A stretch of 64,000 nucleotides of DNA from Falsiroseomonas sp051860665 (GTDB taxonomy: Bacteria; Pseudomonadota; Alphaproteobacteria; Acetobacterales; Acetobacteraceae), in the NCBI RefSeq assembly GCF_051860665.1, contig NZ_JBHYDM010000002.1:248001-312000 (forward strand), in the 5' to 3' direction. The translations under genes were made by a program, and so were the position numbers. Positions within the stretch are counted from its first letter, which is position 1. Each line of letters opens with the position of its first letter. The notes beneath the pieces were generated by a model that was not told the origin of the DNA, searched no databases, and worked only from the letters and a program-made list of their open reading frames with translations. Below, in pieces: positions 52,594 to 60,164 of this stretch.

Positions 52594-52852
52594 CGCCGTT
52601 TCCTGCTTCTGCCATGCGATCGTTCAACCGTGCAGCCCGGGCACGCATCCCCTCCGGCCGAGCGAGCGAGAGCGCATCCCCGGCATCACCAGCACTAGGC
52701 CTGGCGCACCATCCGCGCGCCTTTTCGCGGACCGCGCTTCCGTCCACGGCCGATCGTGACTTGAGCGACACGAAACGGTTGATCGCCGGTCGCGATCAAC
52801 CGATCCCGTCGTCGCTTCCGTTCTCGCCAGGCCGAAGCTGGCGGGGCGACCC

Positions 52853-53197
52853 TTACCAGAAATCCTCGGCGTCATTGGCCGCGCTCACGGCCGTCACCGA
52901 CAAGGAGATCCCGCTGATGATCGCGGAGGCGATGGTGAAGCCGATCTCGACCCCGCCGGCGACGCGCTCCAGATCCTCGTCGCTCAGCTTGCCGGTCGGG
53001 ACCACCGGCGGAAGAACGAAATGCAGCTGGCCCGGCTTCTGCTCATGCACCTTGATCTCGAGCTCGGGCGGCAGGGTGAGGTCCGTGTACTTCGCGAAGG
53101 CGGCCTTCGGATCGGCCATGAACTCGGCGCGGAACTCGGGGTTGTTCGCAGCCCGCGCCGCAATCTTCTGGGGCAGCTCTTCAAAACTGATGCTCAC
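52853..53197 (-). CDS. NHLP-leader RiPP precursor peptide (cysteine-free)
   Basis: This 114-residue precursor has a nitrile-hydratase-alpha-like leader (residues 1-82, with EFRAEFMADPKAAFAKY and VLPPVVPTG) ending in LSDEDLERVAGG. The Gly-Gly pair (81-82) is the expected C39 cleavage site. The 32-residue core (83-114) is hydrophobic and contains two Thr (88, 102) and five Ser (91, 95, 98, 100, 105), ending in an acidic EDFW tail. There is no cysteine anywhere in the protein. A GTG start at 53197 follows a GGAGG site. It sits upstream of its exporter genes on the same strand. Confidence 0.92.
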   Translation of the reverse strand: MSISFEELPQKIAARAANNPEFRAEFMADPKAAFAKYTDLTLPPELEIKVHEQKPGQLHFVLPPVVPTGKLSDEDLERVAGGVEIGFTIASAIISGISLSVTAVSAANDAEDFW

Positions 53198-53548
53198 GGT
53201 TTCGTCGCCTCCATTCCATTGCCCCGCCGGGTCGCGTCGGTCCTGGGAAAAGCCTGCGTGAGGCAGCGACTCTTCCGACCGGAGGCCCGTTCAGCGGCGA
53301 GTGTCCCTCGGGCTCGATGGGACTATGCCGTTCAGGAATGACTCGCGCCAGGGTTGTTTTCCGATCGCGCAACGTCGTGGCGAGGCTTCACGTGCTCGTG
53401 ATTCATTCCGGCAGGCGATTCAGGGCGGGGCCAGCTGGCATGGCACGCGAGCCGATTTTTCAAGTGTCGTCGACACCGTTACATCGAAACAATATTATCG
53501 GCGCGATGACGATGAACGGTGTCGTCGGTGCCTGTCATCGGCGCAGTG
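53198..53548. promoter_or_regulatory. Control region upstream of the precursor gene
   Basis: This 351-bp non-coding stretch contains the ribosome-binding site of the precursor gene at its left end. The near-palindrome GTGTCG-T-CGACAC lies at 53464-53476, and the 9-mer GTGTCGTCG from it recurs at 53519-53527. An A/T-rich patch (around 53490-53500, TAATAT on the minus strand) could be part of a -10 element. No convincing gene was found on either strand, and no complete promoter could be assigned. Confidence 0.45.
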
Positions 53549-53965
53549 TCATTGCAGCGTGAGCACCGCCGTCAGCCGGTTGGTCCCGTCGCTGCGTTCA
53601 TAGGTCAGCGACGAGCTCATCTGCCGGACCAGGCTCAGGCCCAGGCCGCCGATCACGGCATTGTCCAGATCCTCGTCGACGGTGCGGATCTCGCCGAGCG
53701 TCGGATTGAAGGCGGGACCATCATCCTCGACGGTCACCTCGAGCGCATCCCCCATCAGCGCGACCTTGATGCCGACCTGCGTCGCGCCCTGGGCATGCAT
53801 CGCGACATTGGCCAGCAGCTCCTCGACCACTACGGAAAGGCGATTGGCGACGCGCGCCGTCAGGCTGATCCCGCTCGCGAATCCCTCGATGGCGTCAAGC
53901 ACCCGCGGCACTTCCTCGGCCTCCGGCGCCACGCTGATGGAGACCTGCGAAACGGCCTTGTTCAT
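53549..53965 (-). CDS. ATP-binding anti-sigma-type kinase (RsbW/HATPase)
   Basis: This 138-residue single HATPase domain has the N-box VVVEELLANVAMHAQG, G1-type VEDDGPAFNP and G2-type IGGLGLSLVRQM motifs of RsbW/SpoIIAB-like serine kinases. These bind sigma factors or phosphorylate STAS-domain antagonists. No antagonist, phosphatase or sigma gene is adjacent, so it is an orphan, sitting between the precursor and the biosynthetic genes. It may regulate the cluster or be an unrelated passenger. Confidence 0.88.
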   Translation of the reverse strand: MNKAVSQVSISVAPEAEEVPRVLDAIEGFASGISLTARVANRLSVVVEELLANVAMHAQGATQVGIKVALMGDALEVTVEDDGPAFNPTLGEIRTVDEDLDNAVIGGLGLSLVRQMSSSLTYERSDGTNRLTAVLTLQ

Positions 53966-54101
53966 CCTGCGTCCCTTCGTCCCAGCCATGGCGGCAGCCG
54001 GCCGCGTTCGGGTGCAACGTGATTCTTGACTCCGGCGAAGCGGTTCGCAAACCTGCCGGCCGCACAAGTATTGCACGGGTCGTCGGAGCGTCCATTACAG
54101 A

Positions 54102-55913
54102 ATGTCGCAGACGCATCACGACACCTGCGTGCCGGCACAGGCGGCCATCCGCCTGCCCGATGTGCTGTGCCGCCTGGCCGAGGATCACGGCTGGTGCGTC
54201 GCCTTCCGTCTTGATGCCCTGCGCGCCTTCGCGGGCCCCGAGCAGATCGGCGCCATGTTCCACCTGGCCGATGCCGCGGCGGCCACACTCGCCTCGGCCG
54301 ATGCAGACGTCGCCTATATCGCGCTGTCAGCCGGCCGGCGGCACCTGGTGGCCGCCGATGGCGCCATCGCGCCACTCGCCACGCAGGCCTTGCCGCCCGA
54401 GCAGCCGGCCCTGCCGACAGGGACCTCCTGGTCGATGACGCAGGCGCTGGAGGATCTCCCCGCCGCGCCGGACTGCCTCGGCGTGACATGGCGCGAGGGA
54501 CAGCCGCCGACCTGGCTCGTCCTGCCGCGGCTCGCCTCGGCCGGCGTGGCACGCGACGTCGGCCTGGCGCGGGCGCTGCTGCCGAAGGCGCCCGGGACGC
54601 GCCACTACGACCTGCTGCCGGCCATCGGCCTGCGTCACCTGGGCAATGAGCCGCAGCCGGGCGGCGGTGTCGCGGCGCGCTTCGCGCACGACACCGCGGT
54701 TCACCTGCATGCGGGCCTCGTCTCCGGCTATGCGCGCACCGGGCATTGCAACCGCTTCTTCGTGCAGGGCTGCGAGATCGACCCGGTCATCGAAGGTGGC
54801 CTCAAGGCGGCGGCCGCGGCGCGGATCCGCCAGGGCCGAGCGCTGGCCGCCGCACAGCTGCGCCAGACCATCCTGTCGCTGCGCCAGCATCCGCATGCGA
54901 TGACCGAGGTGCCGCCCGCACCCGCCCGCACCCGCCCGACCGGCGACCAGGTGGCGCTGGGCCTTGCGCTCTGGGGCCTGCGCGGCGCCGAACCCGCGCC
55001 GGAGAACGCCGCGGCCGCCGAGCTGGCCGAACGCAGCCTGCGCGGGCCGGCGCCGGAGGGCCCCTTCGCCTTCCAATCCGGCGGCCTGCCGACCGCGACC
55101 GACAGCGCCCTGGTCATGCTGGGCATGGCCCCGCCCCCGGTGGCCTGCCTTGCCCCTTTCGCCGATCCCGGCGGCCCCGGCTTCCTGCCGCAGCGGACCA
55201 GCGCGACCGGCGGCGACGGCACGATGCGCGCGCGAGAGGTGGTGGATTTCTGGTGCCAGGAGGATTTCCCGACAACCTGCCTGGTGCGCCATCTGCAGCG
55301 TCGCGCAGGGCTGCCGGGCAGCACGCAGCTGGCGCATCTGCAGGCCTGGTTTCCCCGGCGCGGCGGCCTGTTCTTCGCCTCGCCCTTCCTCACCGACCTC
55401 GCCTTGGCCCTGGCGCTGCAGGATGATCCGGCGGGACGCCCCCTGCTGGACCGCCTCGCGGCCGAGGTCGCCGCGGCGCAGGAGCCGGAGGGGCATTTCG
55501 GACGCTTCGCGCCAGCCACCGCAACCGCGGCGGCGGCGCTGGTGCTCGGCATCTCGGGTGGCCATGGGCGTGCCTTGCTGCGGGCGCAGATCGCCCTGCT
55601 CGGCCTGCTCGATTCCAGCAACCGCTGGCCGGTGGAGGCGCCCTTCCACGCGGCCTCCCGCGCCACCGGCGAACATCCCCTGCCCCTGCTGCCGCAGCCC
55701 GGCCTGCGCATCGGGCCGCACCATCTGCGCGTCACGCTCTACGAGGACACGGCCCGCGCGGTGGTCACCGCGCTGGCGCTGCGCGCCCTGGGCTGCCAGG
55801 CCGATCCGGACGAGACCCTGGCGGGGCTGCCGCCGCGGCACCCGCGCTACGAGTCCGCCGGCCAGCTCGCCTATCTCGGCGCGCATGCCTTGCCGGCCTA
55901 TCTTGTCCGCTGA
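54102..55913 (+). CDS. RiPP-cluster protein, unrecognised, with toroid-like C-terminal half
   Basis: This 603-residue protein has no family I can name. The N-terminal ~270 residues are unrecognised and include the distinctive segment TGHCNRFFVQGCEIDPVIEGGL. The C-terminal half (about 290-590) consists of repeated Ala/Leu-rich helices separated by Gly-containing turns (TATAAAALVLGISGGHGRALLRAQIALLGLLD; ARAVVTALALRALG). This resembles alpha-alpha toroid folds of terpenoid-cyclase-like proteins, without their catalytic motifs. It is first of four overlapping (+) genes ending with the oxygenase, so it probably acts in peptide maturation. Confidence 0.75.
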   Translation: MSQTHHDTCVPAQAAIRLPDVLCRLAEDHGWCVAFRLDALRAFAGPEQIGAMFHLADAAAATLASADADVAYIALSAGRRHLVAADGAIAPLATQALPPEQPALPTGTSWSMTQALEDLPAAPDCLGVTWREGQPPTWLVLPRLASAGVARDVGLARALLPKAPGTRHYDLLPAIGLRHLGNEPQPGGGVAARFAHDTAVHLHAGLVSGYARTGHCNRFFVQGCEIDPVIEGGLKAAAAARIRQGRALAAAQLRQTILSLRQHPHAMTEVPPAPARTRPTGDQVALGLALWGLRGAEPAPENAAAAELAERSLRGPAPEGPFAFQSGGLPTATDSALVMLGMAPPPVACLAPFADPGGPGFLPQRTSATGGDGTMRAREVVDFWCQEDFPTTCLVRHLQRRAGLPGSTQLAHLQAWFPRRGGLFFASPFLTDLALALALQDDPAGRPLLDRLAAEVAAAQEPEGHFGRFAPATATAAAALVLGISGGHGRALLRAQIALLGLLDSSNRWPVEAPFHAASRATGEHPLPLLPQPGLRIGPHHLRVTLYEDTARAVVTALALRALGCQADPDETLAGLPPRHPRYESAGQLAYLGAHALPAYLVR

Positions 55914-56994
55914 ACCGCCGCCGGATCCAGGCTGCGCCGCGCTGGTCGCCCTGGCGCTGGCGGACGATACTCAGGCGCGGCTCTTCGCGCGGCCGCGGGC
56001 CGCCGCCGCGCTCCAGGCCATCGCGGTTCTGCCCGCGGCCGCCACCTGCTTCTTCGGCTTCGAGGTCCGGCTGGATGGCCAGGCCGGCGCGCCCGACATC
56101 CTGGTCTGCAGCCGCGCCGGGGCGGAGGGCGCGGCGCTGGCCGCGGCCGCGGCGCGCCGCGCGGAAGGCGGCGATCCCGCCTGGCGGCAGGTCGCCGGGG
56201 TGCTGCGCGACTGGACCGATGGCGCGGCGCCCTGGGCGCGCAGCATCCACAATGTCTGGCTGGAATTCGACAGCGCCGCCGCGCCGGAACCGCCGCCGAG
56301 CTGCTTCTTCGGCGTGGCGCGATCGGCCGATGGCGCGGCCAGCGTCCCGGCGGTGCTGCAATCGCTCGGCCTCGCGGTGCCCGCCGTGGCGCGGGTGCTG
56401 GCGGCGATGCCGCCGGGCGTCCTGCCCTTCCAGTTCGGCGCCATGCTGGGCCGTGGCCCGGGCGCGGTGCGCCTCTGCCTCCGCGGCCTCTCGCGCGCGG
56501 CCAATCTGCCGGCGCTGCTGCCCGCGCTGCTGCGGGCCTGCGGCCACCCCGCGGCGGACCACCCGGAGCTGCCCGGCGTGCTCGACAGCCTCGCACCGGT
56601 CGCCGCGCGCCTGGACCTCGGCTTCGACCTGCTGAAAGACGCGATCGGGCCGCGCCTGCACCTGGAATGGCCGCCACCCGAGGGGCTGGACGCGATCGAC
56701 GCCTATCTCGACCGGCTCGCGGCGCTCGGCCTCTGCACGGTGCAGGAACGGGGAGGGCTGCGCGCCTGGCACGGCCTGACGCATGAGCAGCGGCACCGCG
56801 CGCAATGGCCCGCGGCGCTCAGCGGCGCGATCCTCGCCCCCGGCACCGGCGCCTCCGCCGTGCTGGTGCGGCGGCTGCACCATGTGAAGCTGGTGCTCGA
56901 GCCGGGGCGGCCGACCCTGGCCAAGGCCTATCTCGCCGCGCAACTGGCGACGGTGGCGGATGGGCCGCTGAAGACCGGCCTGGCGCAGCTGTGA
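55903..56994 (+). CDS. RiPP-cluster protein of unknown function
   Basis: This is a predicted 363-residue protein. The only early start is a TTG at 55903, overlapping the previous stop by 11 bases; the GTG of the next gene overlaps its own stop. No family is recognised. Features that may help comparison are ATCFFGFEVRLDG, ARSIHNVWLEFDS, SCFFGVAR, two FF pairs, and a C-terminal HHVKLVLEPGRPTLAKAYLA. No membrane segment or metal motif is evident. The coupling implies a role in the same complex or pathway as the TfuA-YcaO enzyme. Confidence 0.75.
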   Translation: MSAEPPPDPGCAALVALALADDTQARLFARPRAAAALQAIAVLPAAATCFFGFEVRLDGQAGAPDILVCSRAGAEGAALAAAAARRAEGGDPAWRQVAGVLRDWTDGAAPWARSIHNVWLEFDSAAAPEPPPSCFFGVARSADGAASVPAVLQSLGLAVPAVARVLAAMPPGVLPFQFGAMLGRGPGAVRLCLRGLSRAANLPALLPALLRACGHPAADHPELPGVLDSLAPVAARLDLGFDLLKDAIGPRLHLEWPPPEGLDAIDAYLDRLAALGLCTVQERGGLRAWHGLTHEQRHRAQWPAALSGAILAPGTGASAVLVRRLHHVKLVLEPGRPTLAKAYLAAQLATVADGPLKTGLAQL

Positions 56995-59207
56995 CGCCGG
57001 CCGAGCCGCCCTGGACCGTCTTCCTCGGCCCCAGCCTGCGGCGGGCGGAGGCCGAGGCGCTGCTGCCGGCCAGCTACCACCCGCCGGCCCGGCGGGGCGA
57101 TGTCTGGCACGCCGTGGCGCAGGGCGCGCGCCGGATCCTGCTGATCGACGGCGTCTTCCACCAGCAACCCTCGGTCTGGCAGCGCGAGATCCTGGAGGCG
57201 CTGCGGGGCGGCTGCACCGTGCTGGGCGCCAGTTCGATCGGCGCGCTGCGCGCGGCGGAGCTCGCCCCCTTCGGCATGCGCGGCGTCGGCGGCATCTGGG
57301 CCGACTACCGCGCCGGCCGGCTGACCGGCGATGACGAAGTGGCCCTGCTGCACGGGCCCGCGGAGCTCGGCTTCATGGCGCTGAGCATCCCCCTGGTGCA
57401 ATTGCGGGCCGCAGCGCGGGGGGCCGTCGCGGCCGGGCTGGTGCGGGCCGAGGCCGCCGCCGGGGCGGTGACGCGGCTCAAGGCGCTCGATTTCACGCGG
57501 CGCGACTGGACGGCCTTCGCCGACGCCTTCGCGGCCGAGGGTGCGGCCCTGCCGGCGCCCTGGCTGGCCGCCGCGCGCCGGGCCCGCCGCTTCGACCGCA
57601 AGCGCGCCGATGCCCGGGCCGCGCTGCGCCTTGCCGCCCGATGGACCCCCGCGCGGCGCCGCACGGTGCCCGCCGCCGGGGCCGCGCCGGATCTGTGGGG
57701 CGCGGCGCGGATGGCCGGCGAGATGGGGCTCGACACGGTGGAGGAGCCGGCCCTGCTTGCCGCGCTGCGCCGCCGCTGCGCGCTGGACGAGGCCGGCTGG
57801 CAGGCCCTGCTGCGGGCGGCGGTGGTCGGCTGGTTCATCGATCCGCACCACCCCGACCCCGCGGCGCGCCGCGCCCAGGCGCTGGCCTTCGCGCGGGCCG
57901 AGGGGCTGGGCCCCCTGCCCGGGGAGAGCGAGGCGGCGCTGCGCCGGCGGCTGCTCGCCCTCGGCCCGGGCGGCATCGGCCAGCCGGGCTGGTCCCTCGC
58001 CGCGGCCGCCTGGCGCCGCTGGCGCGGCCTGCCGCCCCCCCGCCCCCCTGCCCCGGCCGCGCTGCGGCGGCGCGCCCCCTGCGCCTTCCCCGGCGAGGAG
58101 GCGGCGCGCGCGGCCCTCGCGGCGCTCGCGCCGGAACTGCCGCGGCTGGGCATCACGCGGCTCGCCGATCTCACCGGGCTCGACCGGCTGGGCCTGCCCA
58201 CCATCGCGGCGATCCGGCCGTGCGCCGTGCTGCTGCAGGTCTCGAACGGCAAGGGGCTGAGCCCGGCCGCCGCGGCAGTGGGCGCGGTGATGGAGGCGGC
58301 CGAGCAGCGCTTCGCCGAGGTGCCGCCCGCGCCGGTGGCCGAGGCCAGCCTGGAGGAGTTGCAGGCACAGGGCCGGCCGGCCGTCTCCCCCGCCGAACTG
58401 CCCGGCTATCGGGAGGAGGCCGGCGCCTGGACGCCGGCGCGGCGCATCGCCTGGGTCGCCGGCGAGTGGCTGCCGACGGGCAGGCCGGTCCTGCTGCCGG
58501 CGGCGGCGGCCTATCTGACCGCGCGGCTCGTCCTGCCCTTCGGCAGCAACGGCCTGGCCGCGGGCTTCACGCTGGAGGCGGCGACCCGCCACGCCCTGCT
58601 GGAGGCGGTGGAACGGGATGCGGTGCGGCGCGGGCTGCGGGGCGGGCTCGCCCTCGGCGACGCGGCATCGGGCCTGGCGCTGGACCAGCTGCCCGCGCCG
58701 CTCTCCGGGCTGGTGGCGCAGATCCGCGCGGCCGGGGTCGAGCCGCGGCTGGTGCTGCTGCGCGATGCCGTGGCCCCCACCTTCCTGGCTGCGCTGGTCG
58801 ACCCTTCGGCCAGCGGCGCCGCCACGCGGGTCAATCTCGGCCATGCCAGCCACCCTGACCCGCTGCGGGCCGCCACCGCGGCGCTGCTGGAGGCCGCGCA
58901 GGCCCGGCTGACCTTCATCCATGCGGCGCGCGAGGATCTCGCCCCCGAGGCCTTCCGCCCGGCCGCGCATCATGACCGGCTGGAGGCCTGGTTCCGCGAC
59001 ATGCCGGCGGCGCTGCCCTGGTCCGCGGTGGCGCCGGGCACGGCGCGGGACAGCGCGGCGCTGCTCGGCGCGCTGATCGCCAGGGGCAGCCGCGGCGCCT
59101 GGCGCATCCGCCTCGCCGGGCCGGCACGCGGCATCGTGGTGGTGCGGGTGCTGGTCGAGGGGCTGGACTACCGCCCCGGGCTCGGCGCGCGGGGCGACAC
59201 GGCATGA
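56991..59207 (+). CDS. TfuA-YcaO fusion, predicted peptide thioamidation enzyme
   Basis: This 738-residue fusion has a TfuA domain at the N-terminus (about 8-215; VFLGPSLRRAEAEALLP, DGVFHQQPSVWQREILEAL, GASSIGALRAAEL), a middle linker region, and a YcaO domain (about 385-738). YcaO ATP-site motifs are visible: SNGKGLSPAAAAVGAVMEA with the MEAAEQR glutamates, and SNGLAAGFTLEAATRHALLEAVERD. In thioviridamide-type pathways and in methyl-coenzyme M reductase maturation, separate TfuA and YcaO proteins cooperate in backbone thioamide formation. It starts with GTG within the preceding stop. Confidence 0.92.
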   Translation: MTPAEPPWTVFLGPSLRRAEAEALLPASYHPPARRGDVWHAVAQGARRILLIDGVFHQQPSVWQREILEALRGGCTVLGASSIGALRAAELAPFGMRGVGGIWADYRAGRLTGDDEVALLHGPAELGFMALSIPLVQLRAAARGAVAAGLVRAEAAAGAVTRLKALDFTRRDWTAFADAFAAEGAALPAPWLAAARRARRFDRKRADARAALRLAARWTPARRRTVPAAGAAPDLWGAARMAGEMGLDTVEEPALLAALRRRCALDEAGWQALLRAAVVGWFIDPHHPDPAARRAQALAFARAEGLGPLPGESEAALRRRLLALGPGGIGQPGWSLAAAAWRRWRGLPPPRPPAPAALRRRAPCAFPGEEAARAALAALAPELPRLGITRLADLTGLDRLGLPTIAAIRPCAVLLQVSNGKGLSPAAAAVGAVMEAAEQRFAEVPPAPVAEASLEELQAQGRPAVSPAELPGYREEAGAWTPARRIAWVAGEWLPTGRPVLLPAAAAYLTARLVLPFGSNGLAAGFTLEAATRHALLEAVERDAVRRGLRGGLALGDAASGLALDQLPAPLSGLVAQIRAAGVEPRLVLLRDAVAPTFLAALVDPSASGAATRVNLGHASHPDPLRAATAALLEAAQARLTFIHAAREDLAPEAFRPAAHHDRLEAWFRDMPAALPWSAVAPGTARDSAALLGALIARGSRGAWRIRLAGPARGIVVVRVLVEGLDYRPGLGARGDTA

Positions 59208-59224
59208 AGCAGGAGGGAAAAGCC

Positions 59225-60160
59225 ATGGACAGCGGCACATCGGCACCGGATGCGCTCGACCTGATGCTGGGAGAGGCGCGGGAGACCTTCTTCGCGAGGC
59301 ATTGGGAACGCGAGGCCTTCCACGCCAAGGGCACGCCCGGGCGCTTCGCGCCTCTGCTGAACTTCCAGGGCTTCATGGCCGCGCTGGGCGAGGCCGCCGT
59401 GGTCAAGGCGGGGTTCCGGGACGCCAAGGGCTGGTATGCCGACCTGAAGATCGAGCCCGCCCAGGCCCCGCGCATGATCGAGGCGGGCATGGGGCTCTGC
59501 GCCACGCAGCTGCGCCCGACCGGCGCGCTGGGCGCCTTCCTCGCCTCCTACAAGGCCGGGCTGCGCCTGGCGGGGGTGGCGCAGTTCAACGCCTATTACT
59601 CGCCGGACGGGCTGGGCTTCCGGCTGCACCTCGACGACCATCCGGTCTTCATCCTGCAGCTCGAGGGCCGCAAGCGCTGGTGGTATTCGCGGCACCCTGG
59701 CGCGGTGCGGCCCGGCGGCAGCTTCCAGATGCCGCCCGACCGCCAGACGGTCGCCCTGCCCTGGGGGGAGGTGAGCGCCCCCGCCGATGACACGCTGGAG
59801 AGCGTGCTGCTGGAGCCCGGCGACCTGCTCTACCTGCCCGCCGGCTGCTGGCACCGGACGCAGGCGCAGGGCGGGTCCCTGGCGCTGACGCTGGCAACCT
59901 TCGGCATGACCACGGCGGAGCTGTTGCAGCAATTGCTGATGCGCGACCCGGTGACCCACCGTGCCCTGACGGCCCGCCTGCCCGGGACGGACCGGCAGGG
60001 CCTGGATCCGGAGGGCGCGGCGCGCCTGCGCACGCATCTGACCGAAAGCCTGGACCGCGTGCGCGCCCATCTGGCCGCCCTGTCGCCGGAGGCGGCCGGC
60101 GCGCTGTGGGAGGCGCTGGCGGCCAGCGAATTGCACGGCAGCGTCCGCAAGCCGCGATAG
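59225..60160 (+). CDS. JmjC/cupin-type Fe(II)/2-oxoglutarate oxygenase
   Basis: This 311-residue protein resembles ribosomal-oxygenase-like JmjC enzymes. The iron triad is visible as H135-x-D137 (RLHLDDH) and H210 (YLPAGCWHRT), within a cupin barrel (FILQLEGRKRWWYS, LEPGDLLYLPAGC), and a helical C-terminal domain follows. Family members hydroxylate side chains in proteins. The ATG at 59225 has a perfect AGGAGG site seven bases upstream; an ATG at 59204 overlapping the YcaO stop is possible. Position last in the (+) operon suggests hydroxylation of the precursor core. Confidence 0.88.
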   Translation: MDSGTSAPDALDLMLGEARETFFARHWEREAFHAKGTPGRFAPLLNFQGFMAALGEAAVVKAGFRDAKGWYADLKIEPAQAPRMIEAGMGLCATQLRPTGALGAFLASYKAGLRLAGVAQFNAYYSPDGLGFRLHLDDHPVFILQLEGRKRWWYSRHPGAVRPGGSFQMPPDRQTVALPWGEVSAPADDTLESVLLEPGDLLYLPAGCWHRTQAQGGSLALTLATFGMTTAELLQQLLMRDPVTHRALTARLPGTDRQGLDPEGAARLRTHLTESLDRVRAHLAALSPEAAGALWEALAASELHGSVRKPR

Positions 60161-60164
60161 CGCC

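Noticed and set aside
52624..52875. 83-codon minus-strand open frame between the HlyD-type gene and the precursor
   Set aside because: It has no Gly-Gly leader, no ribosome-binding site and an Arg/Ser/Gly-rich random composition, and it overlaps the end of the precursor gene.
53301..53603. 100-codon + strand open frame in the precursor control region, considered as a second precursor
   Set aside because: It lacks an NHLP leader and a convincing start site, and its end overlaps the RsbW-like gene in antisense.
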